Assembly: GCF_012932425.1 (NCBI RefSeq)
Contig: NZ_JAAIII010000002.1
Coordinates: 248,001 to 312,000 of the forward strand
Length of the DNA stretch: 64,000 bases
Direction: 5' to 3'
From: Bifidobacterium oedipodis
GTDB lineage: Bacteria > Actinomycetota > Actinomycetes > Actinomycetales > Bifidobacteriaceae
The notes under the pieces were generated by a model. The model had not been told where the DNA came from. It made no database searches and saw only the letters and a program-made list of their open reading frames with translations. Both the position numbers and the translations under genes were made by a program. This document shows positions 17,616 to 28,780 of this stretch, piece after piece (position 1 is the first letter of the stretch; every line of letters starts with the position of its first letter).

Positions 17616-17653
17616 AATTGGCCTCGGACGTTCGAAAACGCCTGAGGCCAATT
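17616..17653 (-). terminator. hairpin downstream of guaB
   Basis: Perfect 10-bp inverted repeat AATTGGCCTC / GAGGCCAATT with an 18-base loop, 37 bp after the guaB stop on the minus strand. No strong T-run, so termination may be partial. Confidence 0.5.
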
Positions 17654-17689
17654 CAGTTGTTGCCGTTATCGGGCTTCAAGCCCCGGCTA

Positions 17690-19321
<1,632 letters not shown>

Positions 19322-19358
19322 TCAGTGGATCCCTCTAGTTGTCCAAATAGCTATCCGG

Positions 19359-20633
19359 TTAGTTATCAGACTTGTTGTCCGACTGATCGGATTGGTTGGC
19401 CGTGTTGACTGTGTCGGTTGTGTCAGCTTTGCCGGTTGCGCTGGTTGTATCGGACTTGTCAGCCTTGCCAACCCGCGGAGCATCCGTGGCATGCTGCGCT
19501 GACTTACGCGCCGCCTCATAGGCCAGGTTCTCCGCCTGCAATTCCGGCAGCCGATGTTTCAGATACGGATACATGGTGGCTAAGGTCAGCACCACCACGG
19601 CGGCGGCCATACCGGCAGCCACATGCTGGGCTTTGAAGAACAGAATGGTAATCGATCCGAATGCGATCAGCGCGGCCCAGCCCCACAGAATCAGCACCGC
19701 GCCACGCACCGAATGACCGATGCGCAGCATGCGATGGTGCAGGTGCATACGATCCGGATGCATCGGGGACTGGCCTTTGGCCAGGCGTCGCGCAATCGCC
19801 AGCACCATGTCAAGCACCGGCAGGAATAGCACGAGAATCGGCAGCAGAATCGGCATGAACAGCGGCAGATAGATGCTGGCGTGAATCGAGGCAGGATCCA
19901 AGCGCCCGGTCATCACAATCGACGCGCAGGTAATCAGATAGCCAAGCAGCATCGAACCGGAATCGCCCATGAACAGTTTGGCCGGATGCCAGTTATGCAG
20001 CAGGAATCCTACGCACACACCAACCATCGCCACGTCGATCAGGGTGGCGAGCGAAGCATAGCTGGGCGATGAGCGGGCGATGATATATGAGTAAATAGCG
20101 AAGGCGATGCCGCCTATGGCCACGATGCCGGAGGATAGGCCATCCAAGCCGTCCACGAAATTGACGGCGTTGATCGAAGCGACGATAAGGAACGCCGTGA
20201 TTGCCATTGACAGGCTTGGTGAAGCGGTGACCAGGGAGTCGCCGAATGGCAGCGAGATAATCTGCAGTCCACCCCATGCCACGAATACGGAGATCAGCAG
20301 CTGCCCGGCAAGCTTGAGCATCCAATCCAAATCCCACAGATCATCGGCCATGCCCAGCAGGCTGATCATTATGCCGCCGGCCAGAATCACCCACATTTGG
20401 TAGTTGCCGTTGAACAGGCCAGACAAGAACGGCATGCGCGAGGCGAAAATCGTAGCCACGGTGAAGCCAATCAGCATGCCAAGACCGCCCATGCGCGGCG
20501 TGGGGATGGTATGCACGTCGCGGGCGCGCACTTGGCCCACCGCACCGATTTCGATGGCGAGATGACGGATCAGCGGGGTTACCAGCCAGGTGACACCACC
20601 GGCGATGGCTGCGATTAGCAGATAGATTCTCAT
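19359..20633 (-). CDS. WecA/MraY-like phosphoglycosyl transferase
   Basis: 424-residue polyprenyl-phosphate sugar-1-phosphate transferase with about eleven helices, starting cell-surface polymer synthesis on undecaprenyl phosphate. Motifs: TPRMGGLGMLIGF, DDLWDLDW, AINAVNFVDGLDGLSSG, MGDSGSMLLGY and the cytoplasmic HLHHRMLRIGHS. The last 45 residues are a hydrophilic Thr/Asp/Asn/Ser-rich tail not needed by the family. Its start overlaps the tsaC stop by four bases (ATGA). In mycobacteria and relatives the WecA homologue (Rfe) sits in the same rpmE-prfA-prmC-tsaC order, so assignment as WecA-like rather than MraY is favoured. Confidence 0.9.
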   Translation of the reverse strand: MRIYLLIAAIAGGVTWLVTPLIRHLAIEIGAVGQVRARDVHTIPTPRMGGLGMLIGFTVATIFASRMPFLSGLFNGNYQMWVILAGGIMISLLGMADDLWDLDWMLKLAGQLLISVFVAWGGLQIISLPFGDSLVTASPSLSMAITAFLIVASINAVNFVDGLDGLSSGIVAIGGIAFAIYSYIIARSSPSYASLATLIDVAMVGVCVGFLLHNWHPAKLFMGDSGSMLLGYLITCASIVMTGRLDPASIHASIYLPLFMPILLPILVLFLPVLDMVLAIARRLAKGQSPMHPDRMHLHHRMLRIGHSVRGAVLILWGWAALIAFGSITILFFKAQHVAAGMAAAVVVLTLATMYPYLKHRLPELQAENLAYEAARKSAQHATDAPRVGKADKSDTTSATGKADTTDTVNTANQSDQSDNKSDN

Positions 20634-21292
20634 GCGCCCAGTCCCCCACCATTCATATGCAAAGCCTTTCGGATGGTGGTTGCGGGAATCACACCCTCAC
20701 GCAGGATGTCCACGCCATCGCGCGCATAGGGATCAGCCGCAACCACGGTGCTGGCAACATGGCCACGTGTGGCACCGCCATCCAGATACAGATCGACGAT
20801 ATCGCCCAGCGCTTCACGCGCCTCTTCGACGCTTTGCGCGCTTTGTTCGCCGGAGCGGTTCGCGCTGGAGGCAGCCAAGGGGCCAGTAGCTTTCAGAATG
20901 GCCAAGGTTGCAGCGCTGTTAGGAATACGAATACCTTGCGTACCGGGCCTGCCGTTCGCGGTGTCGGCCAACGTGGCCAAAGTGCAGCCTTCGCGCGCCA
21001 CAGCAATCGGGGAAAATGCGCCGGGCAAGAATTGCGCAGCGAGGCGGTTAAGAGGCGCGGGCAAATCAAGGCCCAGCTCATCCAATTGGTCGGTGGAGGC
21101 GAGCAACACCTGCAATGCCTTGAACCGGGGGCGGCGTTTGGCTTCATAGATACGAGCGATGGCGTCGGCATTGCGCGGGTCACAGGCGATGCCGTAAACG
21201 GTATCGGTGGGGATAACAATCAGTCCGCCGCTCTGGACGATTCTCGCCGCCTCGGCTAATGACTGCTCATCGATTCCACACGTTACGCTCAT
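20630..21292 (-). CDS. tsaC: threonylcarbamoyl-AMP synthase (Sua5/YwlC/YrdC)
   Basis: About 220 residues. It makes threonylcarbamoyl-AMP from threonine, bicarbonate and ATP for the t6A modification at position 37 of ANN-decoding tRNAs. Motifs: SGGLIVIPTDTVYGIACDPRN, IYEAKRRPRFKALQVLL, FLPGAFSPI, and the SANRSG signature (LAASSANRSGEQSA). ATG at 21292 follows GGAGG by four bases; ATG at 21295 is also possible. An upstream in-frame extension to 21403 lacks family similarity. It overlaps the WecA-like gene by four bases. Confidence 0.95.
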   Translation of the reverse strand: MSVTCGIDEQSLAEAARIVQSGGLIVIPTDTVYGIACDPRNADAIARIYEAKRRPRFKALQVLLASTDQLDELGLDLPAPLNRLAAQFLPGAFSPIAVAREGCTLATLADTANGRPGTQGIRIPNSAATLAILKATGPLAASSANRSGEQSAQSVEEAREALGDIVDLYLDGGATRGHVASTVVAADPYARDGVDILREGVIPATTIRKALHMNGGGLGA

Positions 21293-21430
21293 CATGCCTC
21301 CGTTCCTCCACGGCCGCGTCTTACAGCATCGGCCTTTGGCAGCCAAGCCGCCTTTGTCACAATCTACTATTGCATCATCGCGCCGCGACGTGCCCTCGCG
21401 CAAGCTTTAGCTTAACGAACAACTGGTGTA

Positions 21431-22315
21431 CTAGGCCTTTTCGGCAATAAGGTAGCGGTCACGCCCGGTCCAATCCTTGCCGGTAGCGGCGTTGACAAAA
21501 CCAGCATGCTGCGCGTAGGCAACCAACCGGTCGCCTTGGGTCACGTCATGTTCCATAACCAGCAACCCACCAGATTTAAGCAGACCAAAGGCGCGCTCGA
21601 TAATGCGTTCAGGAATGAGCGTACCGTCCGCTGAACCGCCGTAGAGGGCCAGTTCCGGATCCCAATCACGCACCTCAGGTTGTTCGGGAATGGCGGACTG
21701 CGGCACATATGGCGGATTGGTGATCACCATATCGATGGTGCCATCCAAGGGCGCCAAGGTATAAGGACTGGTGGCATCGGCGATTTCCAGATGATAGTTG
21801 GAAGTCACGCAGCAGTGCGATTGTGCGGCCTGCATCATGTTGCGACGTGTCCATTCGGCGGTTGCCGCGCTGACTTCCACCGCCCAAACATGACTGCCGG
21901 GCACCTCAGTGACTACGGACAGGCCGATGGCACCAGAGCCGGCGCACAAATCCACGACGCGGGGACTGTCGATATGCTGCGTCGCCAGCCAATCAAGACC
22001 GGCCTGCACCACGGTTTCGGTTTCCGGCCGGGGAATGAACACCCCCGGTCCAACGCTAAGGTCAAGGTAACGGAACGGCGCATGACCGACGATGTATTGC
22101 AGCGGCTCTCGCTTAATGCGGCGCTCCAGCATGCTTGCGAACCGCGCGGCGTCGATGTTCAGGTCGTCGCCCATCAGCATCGCCTTGTCGATGTCGTGCA
22201 AGGCGATGCCGCAGGCTTCGGCTGCCAGAAGTTTCGTGTCATGTTCGGGCGTATCAACACCCGCGGCACGCAACCGGGCAGCCGCTTGGCGAATGATTGC
22301 GTCGGCCTTTGTCAT
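21431..22315 (-). CDS. prmC: peptide chain release factor N5-glutamine methyltransferase
   Basis: 294-residue SAM-dependent methyltransferase that methylates the Gln of the GGQ motif in release factors. N-terminal helical substrate domain (residues about 1-80), then the methyltransferase fold with [15 protein letters not shown] (SAM loop) and the catalytic NPPY ([12 protein letters not shown]). FIPRPETE is also family-typical. ATG at 22315 overlaps the prfA stop by four bases, so the enzyme and its substrate are translationally coupled. The tsaC gene follows after about 140 bp. Confidence 0.96.
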   Translation of the reverse strand: MTKADAIIRQAAARLRAAGVDTPEHDTKLLAAEACGIALHDIDKAMLMGDDLNIDAARFASMLERRIKREPLQYIVGHAPFRYLDLSVGPGVFIPRPETETVVQAGLDWLATQHIDSPRVVDLCAGSGAIGLSVVTEVPGSHVWAVEVSAATAEWTRRNMMQAAQSHCCVTSNYHLEIADATSPYTLAPLDGTIDMVITNPPYVPQSAIPEQPEVRDWDPELALYGGSADGTLIPERIIERAFGLLKSGGLLVMEHDVTQGDRLVAYAQHAGFVNAATGKDWTGRDRYLIAEKA

Positions 22316-23400
22316 TGCTGATTGGCCAGACGGTCGGATTCATCGGCTTGGATGTCGGAGTCGATCACGGCCTGCAAATCGCCGTCGAGCACAGCGTCAA
22401 GGTTGTAGGCCTTGTAGTTCGTGCGATGGTCGACGATGCGGTTTTCGGGGAAGTTGTAGGTGCGGATGCGCTCGGAGCGGTCGAGCGAACGCACCTGAGA
22501 ATGACGCATATCGGCGGCCTCGGCGGCCTCCTGCTCGTGCTTCATGGCCAGCAGGCGTGATTTCAGTACCCGCAGGGCCGCCGCACGATTCTGGATCTGC
22601 GACTTCTCATCCTGCATGTTCACCGTGATACCGGTGGGGATGTGCGTCATGCGCACGGCAGAGTACGTGGTGTTCACGGACTGACCGCCGGGGCCGGAGC
22701 TCATGAAGATGTCGATTTTCAGATCCTTGGGATCGATTTCGATCTCGTCGTCATCCTCATCGGCTTCGGGGAACACGATGACGCCGGCGGCGGAGGTCTG
22801 GATGCGGCCCTGCGATTCGGTGACGGGCACGCGCTGCACGCGGTGCACGCCGCCTTCGTATTTGAGGCTTGCCCATACGCCGTCTTCGGGGGCGGGCGTG
22901 CCCTTGGCACGGATGGCAATCTGCACATCCTTGACGCCGCCCAACTCGGTGGTGTTCTCGGATTGCACGTTTACGGTCCAGCCGCGCTTTTCGGCGTAAC
23001 GGGTATACATGCGCAGCAAATCACCGGCGAACAGTGCGGCTTCCTCGCCGCCGGTACCGGCCTTGATTTCCATAATCGTGTCGCGCGCATCATCCGGATC
23101 GCGCGGAATCAACGCGGTGCGCAGCTTGTCTTCAGCCTCGGGCAGCTGGGCTTCCAAACGCTTGGCTTCCTCTGCGAAATCGGGATCCTCGTCGGCCATA
23201 TCGCGTGCTGCCTCAAGATCATCCTTAACCTGCAGCCAAGTTTTGTAGGCGGCGACGATGGCGCCGAGTTCGGCGTGACGACGGCCCAGTTTGCGCATCT
23301 TGTCGGGGTTGGTCACCACTTCGGGGCTGGCCATCTGCTCTTCGATGGACTGGTATTCCTCAAGCGCGGTCGCCGCCGCTGGGAACTGTTCGTCTGCCAT
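22312..23400 (-). CDS. prfA: peptide chain release factor 1
   Basis: 362-residue RF1, which recognises UAA and UAG and triggers peptide release. It carries the GGQ motif ([17 protein letters not shown], residues about 235-250) and the codon-reading region around [19 protein letters not shown]. The N-terminal helical domain and the C-terminal [19 protein letters not shown] segment are standard. It is the substrate of PrmC encoded next to it. Upstream lies rpmE. Confidence 0.97.
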   Translation of the reverse strand: MADEQFPAAATALEEYQSIEEQMASPEVVTNPDKMRKLGRRHAELGAIVAAYKTWLQVKDDLEAARDMADEDPDFAEEAKRLEAQLPEAEDKLRTALIPRDPDDARDTIMEIKAGTGGEEAALFAGDLLRMYTRYAEKRGWTVNVQSENTTELGGVKDVQIAIRAKGTPAPEDGVWASLKYEGGVHRVQRVPVTESQGRIQTSAAGVIVFPEADEDDDEIEIDPKDLKIDIFMSSGPGGQSVNTTYSAVRMTHIPTGITVNMQDEKSQIQNRAAALRVLKSRLLAMKHEQEAAEAADMRHSQVRSLDRSERIRTYNFPENRIVDHRTNYKAYNLDAVLDGDLQAVIDSDIQADESDRLANQQ

Positions 23401-23517
23401 ATGTATCGTCTCTCTGCTCGTGGAGCACTGTTATGTAGAAAGTTTGTAGGTTGATATGGTGCGCACAGTGCTGTGTGCGCGATCATGTGCGCGTGTTATG
23501 TGCGCGAAGATACAAAA

Positions 23518-23582
23518 ACGCCAGTCCGATATCGGTTGTTGCAAGGCACGCCGAAGCGCGCCAAACCGAAGTGGACTGGCGT
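23518..23582 (-). terminator. rho-independent terminator of rpmE
   Basis: Outer 10-bp stem ACGCCAGTCC / GGACTGGCGT (23518-23527 with 23573-23582) with a nested CGGTT/AACCG pair. On the minus strand it is followed by TTTTGTATC. It separates rpmE from prfA. Confidence 0.8.
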
Positions 23583-23590
23583 GAAGAATG

Positions 23591-23803
23591 CTACTTGGTC
23601 TTCTTGCCGTAGCGCTTCTCGAAGCGAGCGACGCGGCCGCCGGTGTCGAGAATCTTCTGCTTGCCGGTGTAGAAGGGGTGGCAGCTGGAGCACACGTCAA
23701 CGAACATGTGGTCGCCCTTGCCAGCGGTGCGGGTCACGAAAGTGCTGCCGCACGAGCACGTCACCTCAACGGCGTGATAATCGGGATGAATACCCTGCTT
23801 CAT
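23591..23803 (-). CDS. rpmE: 50S ribosomal protein L31 (zinc form)
   Basis: 70-residue ribosomal protein of the large subunit. It has the four-cysteine zinc ribbon (VTCSCGSTF and [12 protein letters not shown]) of the C+ form, which can act as a cellular zinc store. ATG at 23803 follows AGGAGACACC. The adjacent terminator suggests a mainly separate transcript, although rpmE-prfA order is common. Confidence 0.97.
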   Translation of the reverse strand: MKQGIHPDYHAVEVTCSCGSTFVTRTAGKGDHMFVDVCSSCHPFYTGKQKILDTGGRVARFEKRYGKKTK

Positions 23804-23932
23804 GGTGTCTCCTATGGAATTCGGGGGACCCGGGTCGTCTTGCCCCTATGGCAGACGTGAACCGGAACCTTAGGGATTGTACGCGCACGCGCGGACTGAA
23901 CGAACCTAGCCAAGCGTCGCTGATACATCGCG

Positions 23933-24006
23933 TGCCCTTGCTGGGACTTGAACCCAGGACAAACACCTTATAAGGGTGCTGCTCTAACCGACTGAGCTAC
24001 AAGGGC
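23933..24006 (-). tRNA. tRNA with anticodon UAU (Ile, codon AUA)
   Basis: Complete cloverleaf on the minus strand: acceptor GCCCTTG/CAAGGGC with discriminator A, D arm GCTC/GAGC, anticodon stem GCACC/GGTGT with one G-U pair, T arm CTGGG-TTCAAGT-CCCAG. The anticodon loop is CTTATAA, giving anticodon UAU after the invariant U33. No CCA is encoded. Most bacteria read AUA with a CAU anticodon modified to lysidine, so a UAU tRNA is unusual and worth noting. Confidence 0.92.
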
Positions 24007-24076
24007 GACGAGGGGCAAGTATAACCCCAGCCCGCGAACTGCGCCGAACACCGCGCAAGCTACAGGCGATTCACGA

Positions 24077-25315
24077 CTATTTCGCCGTCGAATCGTCAAG
24101 GAAGTGCAGCGGGTTATCAATGAAACGACGCAGTCCGGTTTCCGCCGCGCCATACAGCGAAGGATGCTGGGCCACAGGCGGCACGACCACACGGATACGC
24201 ACGTTTGGATAGCCTAAAATCTCCGAGCGCAGACGTCCGGCAAGTACGGATCCCAATTCCTCGCCGAAATGGCTCCACAGGCCGCCCAATAGCACGGTAT
24301 CCACATCGACCATATTTACTGCGGAAGCAATGGCGGACACCAGCGCGTCGACGGCCTTGTCCATCACATCAGCCACCACCGGATCGCCCGAACGCCAACG
24401 TTGCAGGAATGCTTCGATGGCCACAGCGTCGCTGGCCGCCTCTCCTTCGGCAATACCGGCAGCTTCAACTAACGCACGTCGGCCGGCAAAGGTTTCCAAG
24501 CAACCGTGACGCCCGCAGTTGCACAGCGGACCGTCCAGAGACACTGACATATGACCGATTTCGCCGGCAAAACCATGCGATCCCGGCACCACTTCGCCGT
24601 CACGTACCACGGCACCGCCGATGCCGATGTCGGTGGACAGATAGATGAAGGAGTCGGTGCGATCCACCACGTTCAGAAAGTCGGCACGTTCGGTGGCATA
24701 GCCGGGAATCTGGGCGATGGCGGCCATCTGGGCTTCGTTGCCTGCCACGGCGTCGAGGCGACGAACCACGTTGAACCGTGTTAAGTCCACGTTCTCCCAG
24801 TCGAGGTTCCTAGCCACCAGCAGCCGCATGTCTTCGGTGACGATGCCGGGCAGTGCGAGTCCCGCGCCCACCACCCTGCAGCCCCGGTGTTTCAGCCGGC
24901 TTTCCAGGGGGAAGGTCATTGCGTCAAGCTTGGCGAACACTTCGTAGGGGTCGGTGCGTGTCATGTCTGCGCTCACCCACTCACGCCCCAGAGTGTCGCC
25001 GTTCAGATCCAGCGCAAGGCAGCCGTAGCCGTCGGTGTTGATCTGCAAGCCAATGCCAGCGACGGCACCACCGCGAATTGTAAGAGGTGTGCTGGGCCTG
25101 CCGTAAGCGGTGGAAACAACCGGCGCACCCTCCTGCAGAATGCCATGCTCAATCAGCAACGAAATCAGCAAAGACATGGTTGCTTTGGTTAAACCGACCC
25201 GTTTGGACAGGTCGGCGCGGCTCATCGCCTTGTTCGCGCACAGCAACGCTTCCAGCGTCACCGACAGGTTGTGGTTGCGCAGATCGTCCTGGTTGATTCT
25301 GCGGGGCGCTGCCAT
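24077..25315 (-). CDS. ROK-family transcriptional repressor (probable XylR)
   Basis: 412 residues. N-terminal winged HTH (SRADLSKRVGLTKATMSLLISLLIEHGIL, about residues 30-60), then the ROK sugar-binding domain with GIGLQINTDGYGC, VVGAGLALPGIV, and the zinc site CNCGRHGCLE preceded by GFAGEIGHMSV. It senses a sugar, most likely xylose, and represses nearby genes. ATG at 25315 has AGGAGG seven to eight bases upstream; longer in-frame extensions lack family similarity and would cross the xylB promoter. Divergent from xylB with a palindrome at 25479-25497 between. The gene ends 70 bp from the tRNA. Confidence 0.9.
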   Translation of the reverse strand: MAAPRRINQDDLRNHNLSVTLEALLCANKAMSRADLSKRVGLTKATMSLLISLLIEHGILQEGAPVVSTAYGRPSTPLTIRGGAVAGIGLQINTDGYGCLALDLNGDTLGREWVSADMTRTDPYEVFAKLDAMTFPLESRLKHRGCRVVGAGLALPGIVTEDMRLLVARNLDWENVDLTRFNVVRRLDAVAGNEAQMAAIAQIPGYATERADFLNVVDRTDSFIYLSTDIGIGGAVVRDGEVVPGSHGFAGEIGHMSVSLDGPLCNCGRHGCLETFAGRRALVEAAGIAEGEAASDAVAIEAFLQRWRSGDPVVADVMDKAVDALVSAIASAVNMVDVDTVLLGGLWSHFGEELGSVLAGRLRSEILGYPNVRIRVVVPPVAQHPSLYGAAETGLRRFIDNPLHFLDDSTAK

Positions 25316-25478
25316 GTCGTTCCTCCTAGCCAAATCTTGGGTTACGTCGAACCGCACGCGAACCGTATCAGTCTCGTGGATCCTGCTATGGACCCATGGG
25401 GTACATTGTGCGTCAATTCCCTGAACCGAACACGCTGCCTCGCGTGTTTCTGTTGCGTTTTGCCGCCTCAATACCGTA

Positions 25479-25497
25479 TAGTTTAATCGTCTAACTA
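25479..25497. promoter_or_regulatory. putative XylR operator at xylB
   Basis: Imperfect dyad TAGTTTAATCGTCTAACTA centred 63 bp before xylB. A similar sequence lies upstream of xylA on the minus strand (54970-54988). It probably binds the divergent ROK regulator. Confidence 0.5.
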
Positions 25498-25551
25498 TTC
25501 GGAAGGCGGCACGCCACGCCGCATTGAAACACCTCATCGAGGAGGAGGCAT

Positions 25552-27120
25552 ATGTCGCACACACTGGTCGCCGGCATTGATACGTCAACTCAATCAACAA
25601 AAGTTCGCATTACGGACGCCTTGACCGGCGAACAGGTGCGGTTCGGTCAGGCCAAGCACCCCGACGGCACCTCGGTCAATCCCGAATACTGGTGGGAGGC
25701 GTTCCAGGCCGCTGCCGAGCAGGCGGGCGGGCTTGATGATGTCGCAGCTCTTGCCGTCGGCGGCCAGCAGCACGGCATGGTTATTCTCGACCGCCAAGGC
25801 AACGTGATTCGCGACGCGATGCTGTGGAACGACATCAGTTCCGCACCCGAGGCCGCCGACCTGATCGAACAGTTCGGCGCAGCACCCGCCGAGCCCGGCG
25901 AGCCGGCCGAGCAGACCGCCCGAGGCAAGGAACGCTGGGTTAAGGCCGTGGGCTCCTCCCCCGTCGCCTCGTTCACCCTGACGAAAATCGCCTGGGTGGC
26001 CGCACACGAGCCCGACAATGCCAAGAAGATCGCCGCAATCTGCCTGCCCCACGACTGGCTCAGCTGGCGCATCGCCGGCTACGGCCCGGTTGCCGAAGGC
26101 GAAGACGCTCATCTCGAAGCCCTGTTCACCGATCGCTCCGACGCCTCCGGCACCATTTATTACGATGCCGCACAAAACGAATATCGCCGTGATCTGATCG
26201 CGCTGGCCCTTGCCCCCGCCTACGATGAGCATGTAACGCCCGGAGCGGATTGTGCCCATGTCGACACCGACAGCGCACCGCAGGCCACCGCCCACGCCGA
26301 AGCGATTGTGCTGCCGACCGTGCTGGGCCCGCGCGATGCGGCCGCCGTGAAGGCCAGCCACGCCATCGCCGGTAAGGATATCGAAGGCGGCTGCATTCTC
26401 GGCCCCGGCGGCGGTGACAACGCTATGGCTTCGCTGGGCCTTGGCATGGCCGTGGGCGACGTGTCCGTTTCACTGGGCACTTCTGGTGTGGCCGCAGCCA
26501 TCGCCGAAAATCCGGTTTATGACCTGACCGGCGCCATCTCCGGCTTCGCCGACTGCACTGGCCATTATCTGCCGCTGGCCTGCACCATCAATGGCTCTCG
26601 CATTCTCGACGCCGGCCGCGCTGCACTGGGTGTGGATTACGACGAACTGGCTGAGCTGGCTTTCCAGGCCGAACCGGGTGCCGGCGGCATTACCTTGGTG
26701 CCGTATTTCGACGGCGAGCGCACGCCGAATCGCCCGGATGCCACCGCGTCGTTGACGGGCATGACGTTGAAGAACACTACTAAGGCGAACCTGGCTCGCG
26801 CCTTCGTCGAGGGTCTGTTGTGCTCGCAGCGCGACTGCCTGGAGCTGATTCGTGCGCTGGGTGCCTCAATCGAACGTGTGCTGCTGATTGGTGGCGGTGC
26901 GAAGTCCGTGGCCATTCGCACGCTTGCCCCGGCGATTCTCGGTATGGATGTGACCCGCCCGGCCACGGACGAGTATGTGGCCATCGGTGCCGCTCGTCAG
27001 GCCGCTTGGGTGCTTTCGGGACAAGCTGAGCCGCCGGCCTGGCAGCTGACAATCGATGGCGTTGACACAGCAGAGCCCACACCTGCGGTATACGAGGCTT
27101 ATGCGGCCGCCCGCGGCTGA
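25552..27120 (+). CDS. xylB: xylulokinase
   Basis: 522-residue FGGY-family kinase phosphorylating D-xylulose to xylulose 5-phosphate, which feeds the phosphoketolase shunt. Motifs: GIDTSTQSTKVRI (phosphate loop), ALAVGGQQHGMVILD, MLWNDISSAPEA, LPHDWLSWRI, SVSLGTSGVAAAI, VPYFDGERTPNRPDA and the FGGY signature region VLLIGGGAKSVAIRTLAPAILGMDV. GAGGAGGAGG precedes ATG at 25552. Single gene facing the ROK regulator; the long hairpin after it ends transcription. xylA lies 26 kb away. Confidence 0.95.
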   Translation: MSHTLVAGIDTSTQSTKVRITDALTGEQVRFGQAKHPDGTSVNPEYWWEAFQAAAEQAGGLDDVAALAVGGQQHGMVILDRQGNVIRDAMLWNDISSAPEAADLIEQFGAAPAEPGEPAEQTARGKERWVKAVGSSPVASFTLTKIAWVAAHEPDNAKKIAAICLPHDWLSWRIAGYGPVAEGEDAHLEALFTDRSDASGTIYYDAAQNEYRRDLIALALAPAYDEHVTPGADCAHVDTDSAPQATAHAEAIVLPTVLGPRDAAAVKASHAIAGKDIEGGCILGPGGGDNAMASLGLGMAVGDVSVSLGTSGVAAAIAENPVYDLTGAISGFADCTGHYLPLACTINGSRILDAGRAALGVDYDELAELAFQAEPGAGGITLVPYFDGERTPNRPDATASLTGMTLKNTTKANLARAFVEGLLCSQRDCLELIRALGASIERVLLIGGGAKSVAIRTLAPAILGMDVTRPATDEYVAIGAARQAAWVLSGQAEPPAWQLTIDGVDTAEPTPAVYEAYAAARG

Positions 27121-27162
27121 GAGCTGCAAAAGCCCTACGAGCCATAACTGAACGATTGCAAC

Positions 27163-27241
27163 AATGCTGCGGCCCTGTTGGTGAGTGGCGCGCCGGATTA
27201 GCTCATACCGGCATGGTGCTCACGAACAGGGCCGCAGCATT
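27163..27241 (+). terminator. strong terminator of xylB
   Basis: Perfect 17-bp stem (27163-27179 with 27225-27241) enclosing a second hairpin with GTGAG/CTCAC and GCCGG/CCGGC pairs. The stem is followed by TTCTATTTAG on the plus strand. Confidence 0.85.
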
Positions 27242-27376
27242 TCTATTTAGTCACACGTATAGGTTCCTTCGGTTTTTTGTCAAAAACCCATGAATGTTCG
27301 TCAGGTTTTTTGCACGACACGCCGAAATCTTCCTTAGAATAATTGCAAACCATATTTGGGAGAGGGAGATAAGGCC

Positions 27377-28717
27377 ATGAAACGAACGATAGATGAGACA
27401 CTACTACGATGGTCGCGCAATCCCAAGCATCTTCCTCTGGTACTGTGCGGAGCACGACAGGTCGGCAAAACCTACGCCCTACAGAACCTCGGCCGAGCGC
27501 ATTACGATTCTTGCGCCTACATCAATCTTATGAGCGAATCAGCAAGAGCCGTATTCGATGCCGGCTACAATGCCGCACGAACATTGGAGAATATTTCCGT
27601 GTTCACCGGCGTCAAAATCACACCGGGACGCACATTAATCATCATTGATGAAATACAAGAGGTTCCCGCTGCATTGACTTTGATGAAAGCATTTGCGGAA
27701 GAAACTCCTGAACAGCACATCGCAGCGGCTGGTTCCTACCTTGGGCTGGCCTATCATGCCGGACAATCCTTCCCTGTCGGAAAAGTCGACACCATCGACA
27801 TGTATCCGCTGACCTTTCTTGAATTTCTCAGTGCGAGTGGCGAAGAAGCGCTATCAGAGATAGTTGAAAATCTTGATTTCGACAGGATGAATATTTTCTC
27901 TGATCGTTTGGAACGCATGCTGCGCCGATATTACTTCGTCGGCGGTATGCCACGCGCCGTAACTGATTTCCTCGAAGGAGACAACGACTACATTGCCGCA
28001 CGCACACGGCAAACTGCATTGCTTTCCGACTACGACAACGATTTCTCCAAGCATGGTCTGCCCACGCCGGGCGTCGATGTCGAGCGGGTCAGGCTGGCAT
28101 TCCGTTCCATTCCATCCCATCTCGGACGAGAAAACCATAAATTCGTCTTCGGGCACATCGCCCAAGGCGCACGTCGCGCTCAGTACGACACCGCTATCCA
28201 ATTCATTGTGGACTCCGGACTGGCTCATCGCGTATACCGCGTAAGCAAACCACAACTTCCGCTGCGCGACTACGAGGATTTGTCTTCTTTCAAACTGTAT
28301 ATGCACGACATTGGGCTGCTGGGAGCGGCAATGAATGTGCATGCACGCGACGTTCTGCTGTCGAACAAGGCCTTTGAGGAATACAAAGGTGCCATGACCG
28401 AACAATATGTCTGCCAACAACTGGTTGCCAATGGACAGACGCCATATTACTGGTCTTCGGGCAAAGGCACTGCCGAAGTTGATTTCGTCCTTGAACGAGA
28501 CGGATCCCCAGCCCCTCTGGAAGTCAAAGCCGAAGAAAACGTACACGCCAAAAGCCTTCAACTGCTGTGCAAAGACACGTCATTGCATGGATTCCGCTCT
28601 TCAATGCGCGGATATCGCGTTGAAAACTGGATGACCAACATCCCCCTGTATGCCGTCGGCCCATATTTCAATCCTAAGAATGATCCCGCGAATTTCATTC
28701 CGCCCGAACTGAGGTAG
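27377..28717 (+). CDS. DUF4143 AAA-type ATPase
   Basis: 446 residues. N-terminal AAA_14 ATPase with Walker A GARQVGKTYALQNLG (about residues 29-43) and Walker B TLIIIDEIQEVPAALTLMKAF. A helical middle follows (MYPLTFLEFL), then the C-terminal DUF4143 domain ending in a nuclease-like strand pattern AEVDFVLERDGSPAPLEVKAEENVHAKS. ATG at 27377 has GGGAGATAAGG upstream. Codon use is more AT-rich than the core genes around it, so it may be acquired. Many such genes are scattered in bifidobacteria and lactobacilli without known function; a defence or toxin-antitoxin role has been suggested but is not shown. Confidence 0.85.
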   Translation: MKRTIDETLLRWSRNPKHLPLVLCGARQVGKTYALQNLGRAHYDSCAYINLMSESARAVFDAGYNAARTLENISVFTGVKITPGRTLIIIDEIQEVPAALTLMKAFAEETPEQHIAAAGSYLGLAYHAGQSFPVGKVDTIDMYPLTFLEFLSASGEEALSEIVENLDFDRMNIFSDRLERMLRRYYFVGGMPRAVTDFLEGDNDYIAARTRQTALLSDYDNDFSKHGLPTPGVDVERVRLAFRSIPSHLGRENHKFVFGHIAQGARRAQYDTAIQFIVDSGLAHRVYRVSKPQLPLRDYEDLSSFKLYMHDIGLLGAAMNVHARDVLLSNKAFEEYKGAMTEQYVCQQLVANGQTPYYWSSGKGTAEVDFVLERDGSPAPLEVKAEENVHAKSLQLLCKDTSLHGFRSSMRGYRVENWMTNIPLYAVGPYFNPKNDPANFIPPELR

Positions 28718-28780
28718 TACCAATACAGTGTGAGTATCATCGTAAGGAACGGATGAGCACCTCGCTGCAGTCAAAAATAG

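Noticed and set aside
20630..21403. Longer tsaC starting at 21403
   Set aside because: The extra 37 residues lack family similarity, and GGAGG fits the ATG at 21292.
24077..25600. 507-codon version of the ROK regulator starting at 25600
   Set aside because: The added N-terminus would run through the xylB start and operator; AGGAGG before ATG 25315 and the HTH position support the shorter protein.
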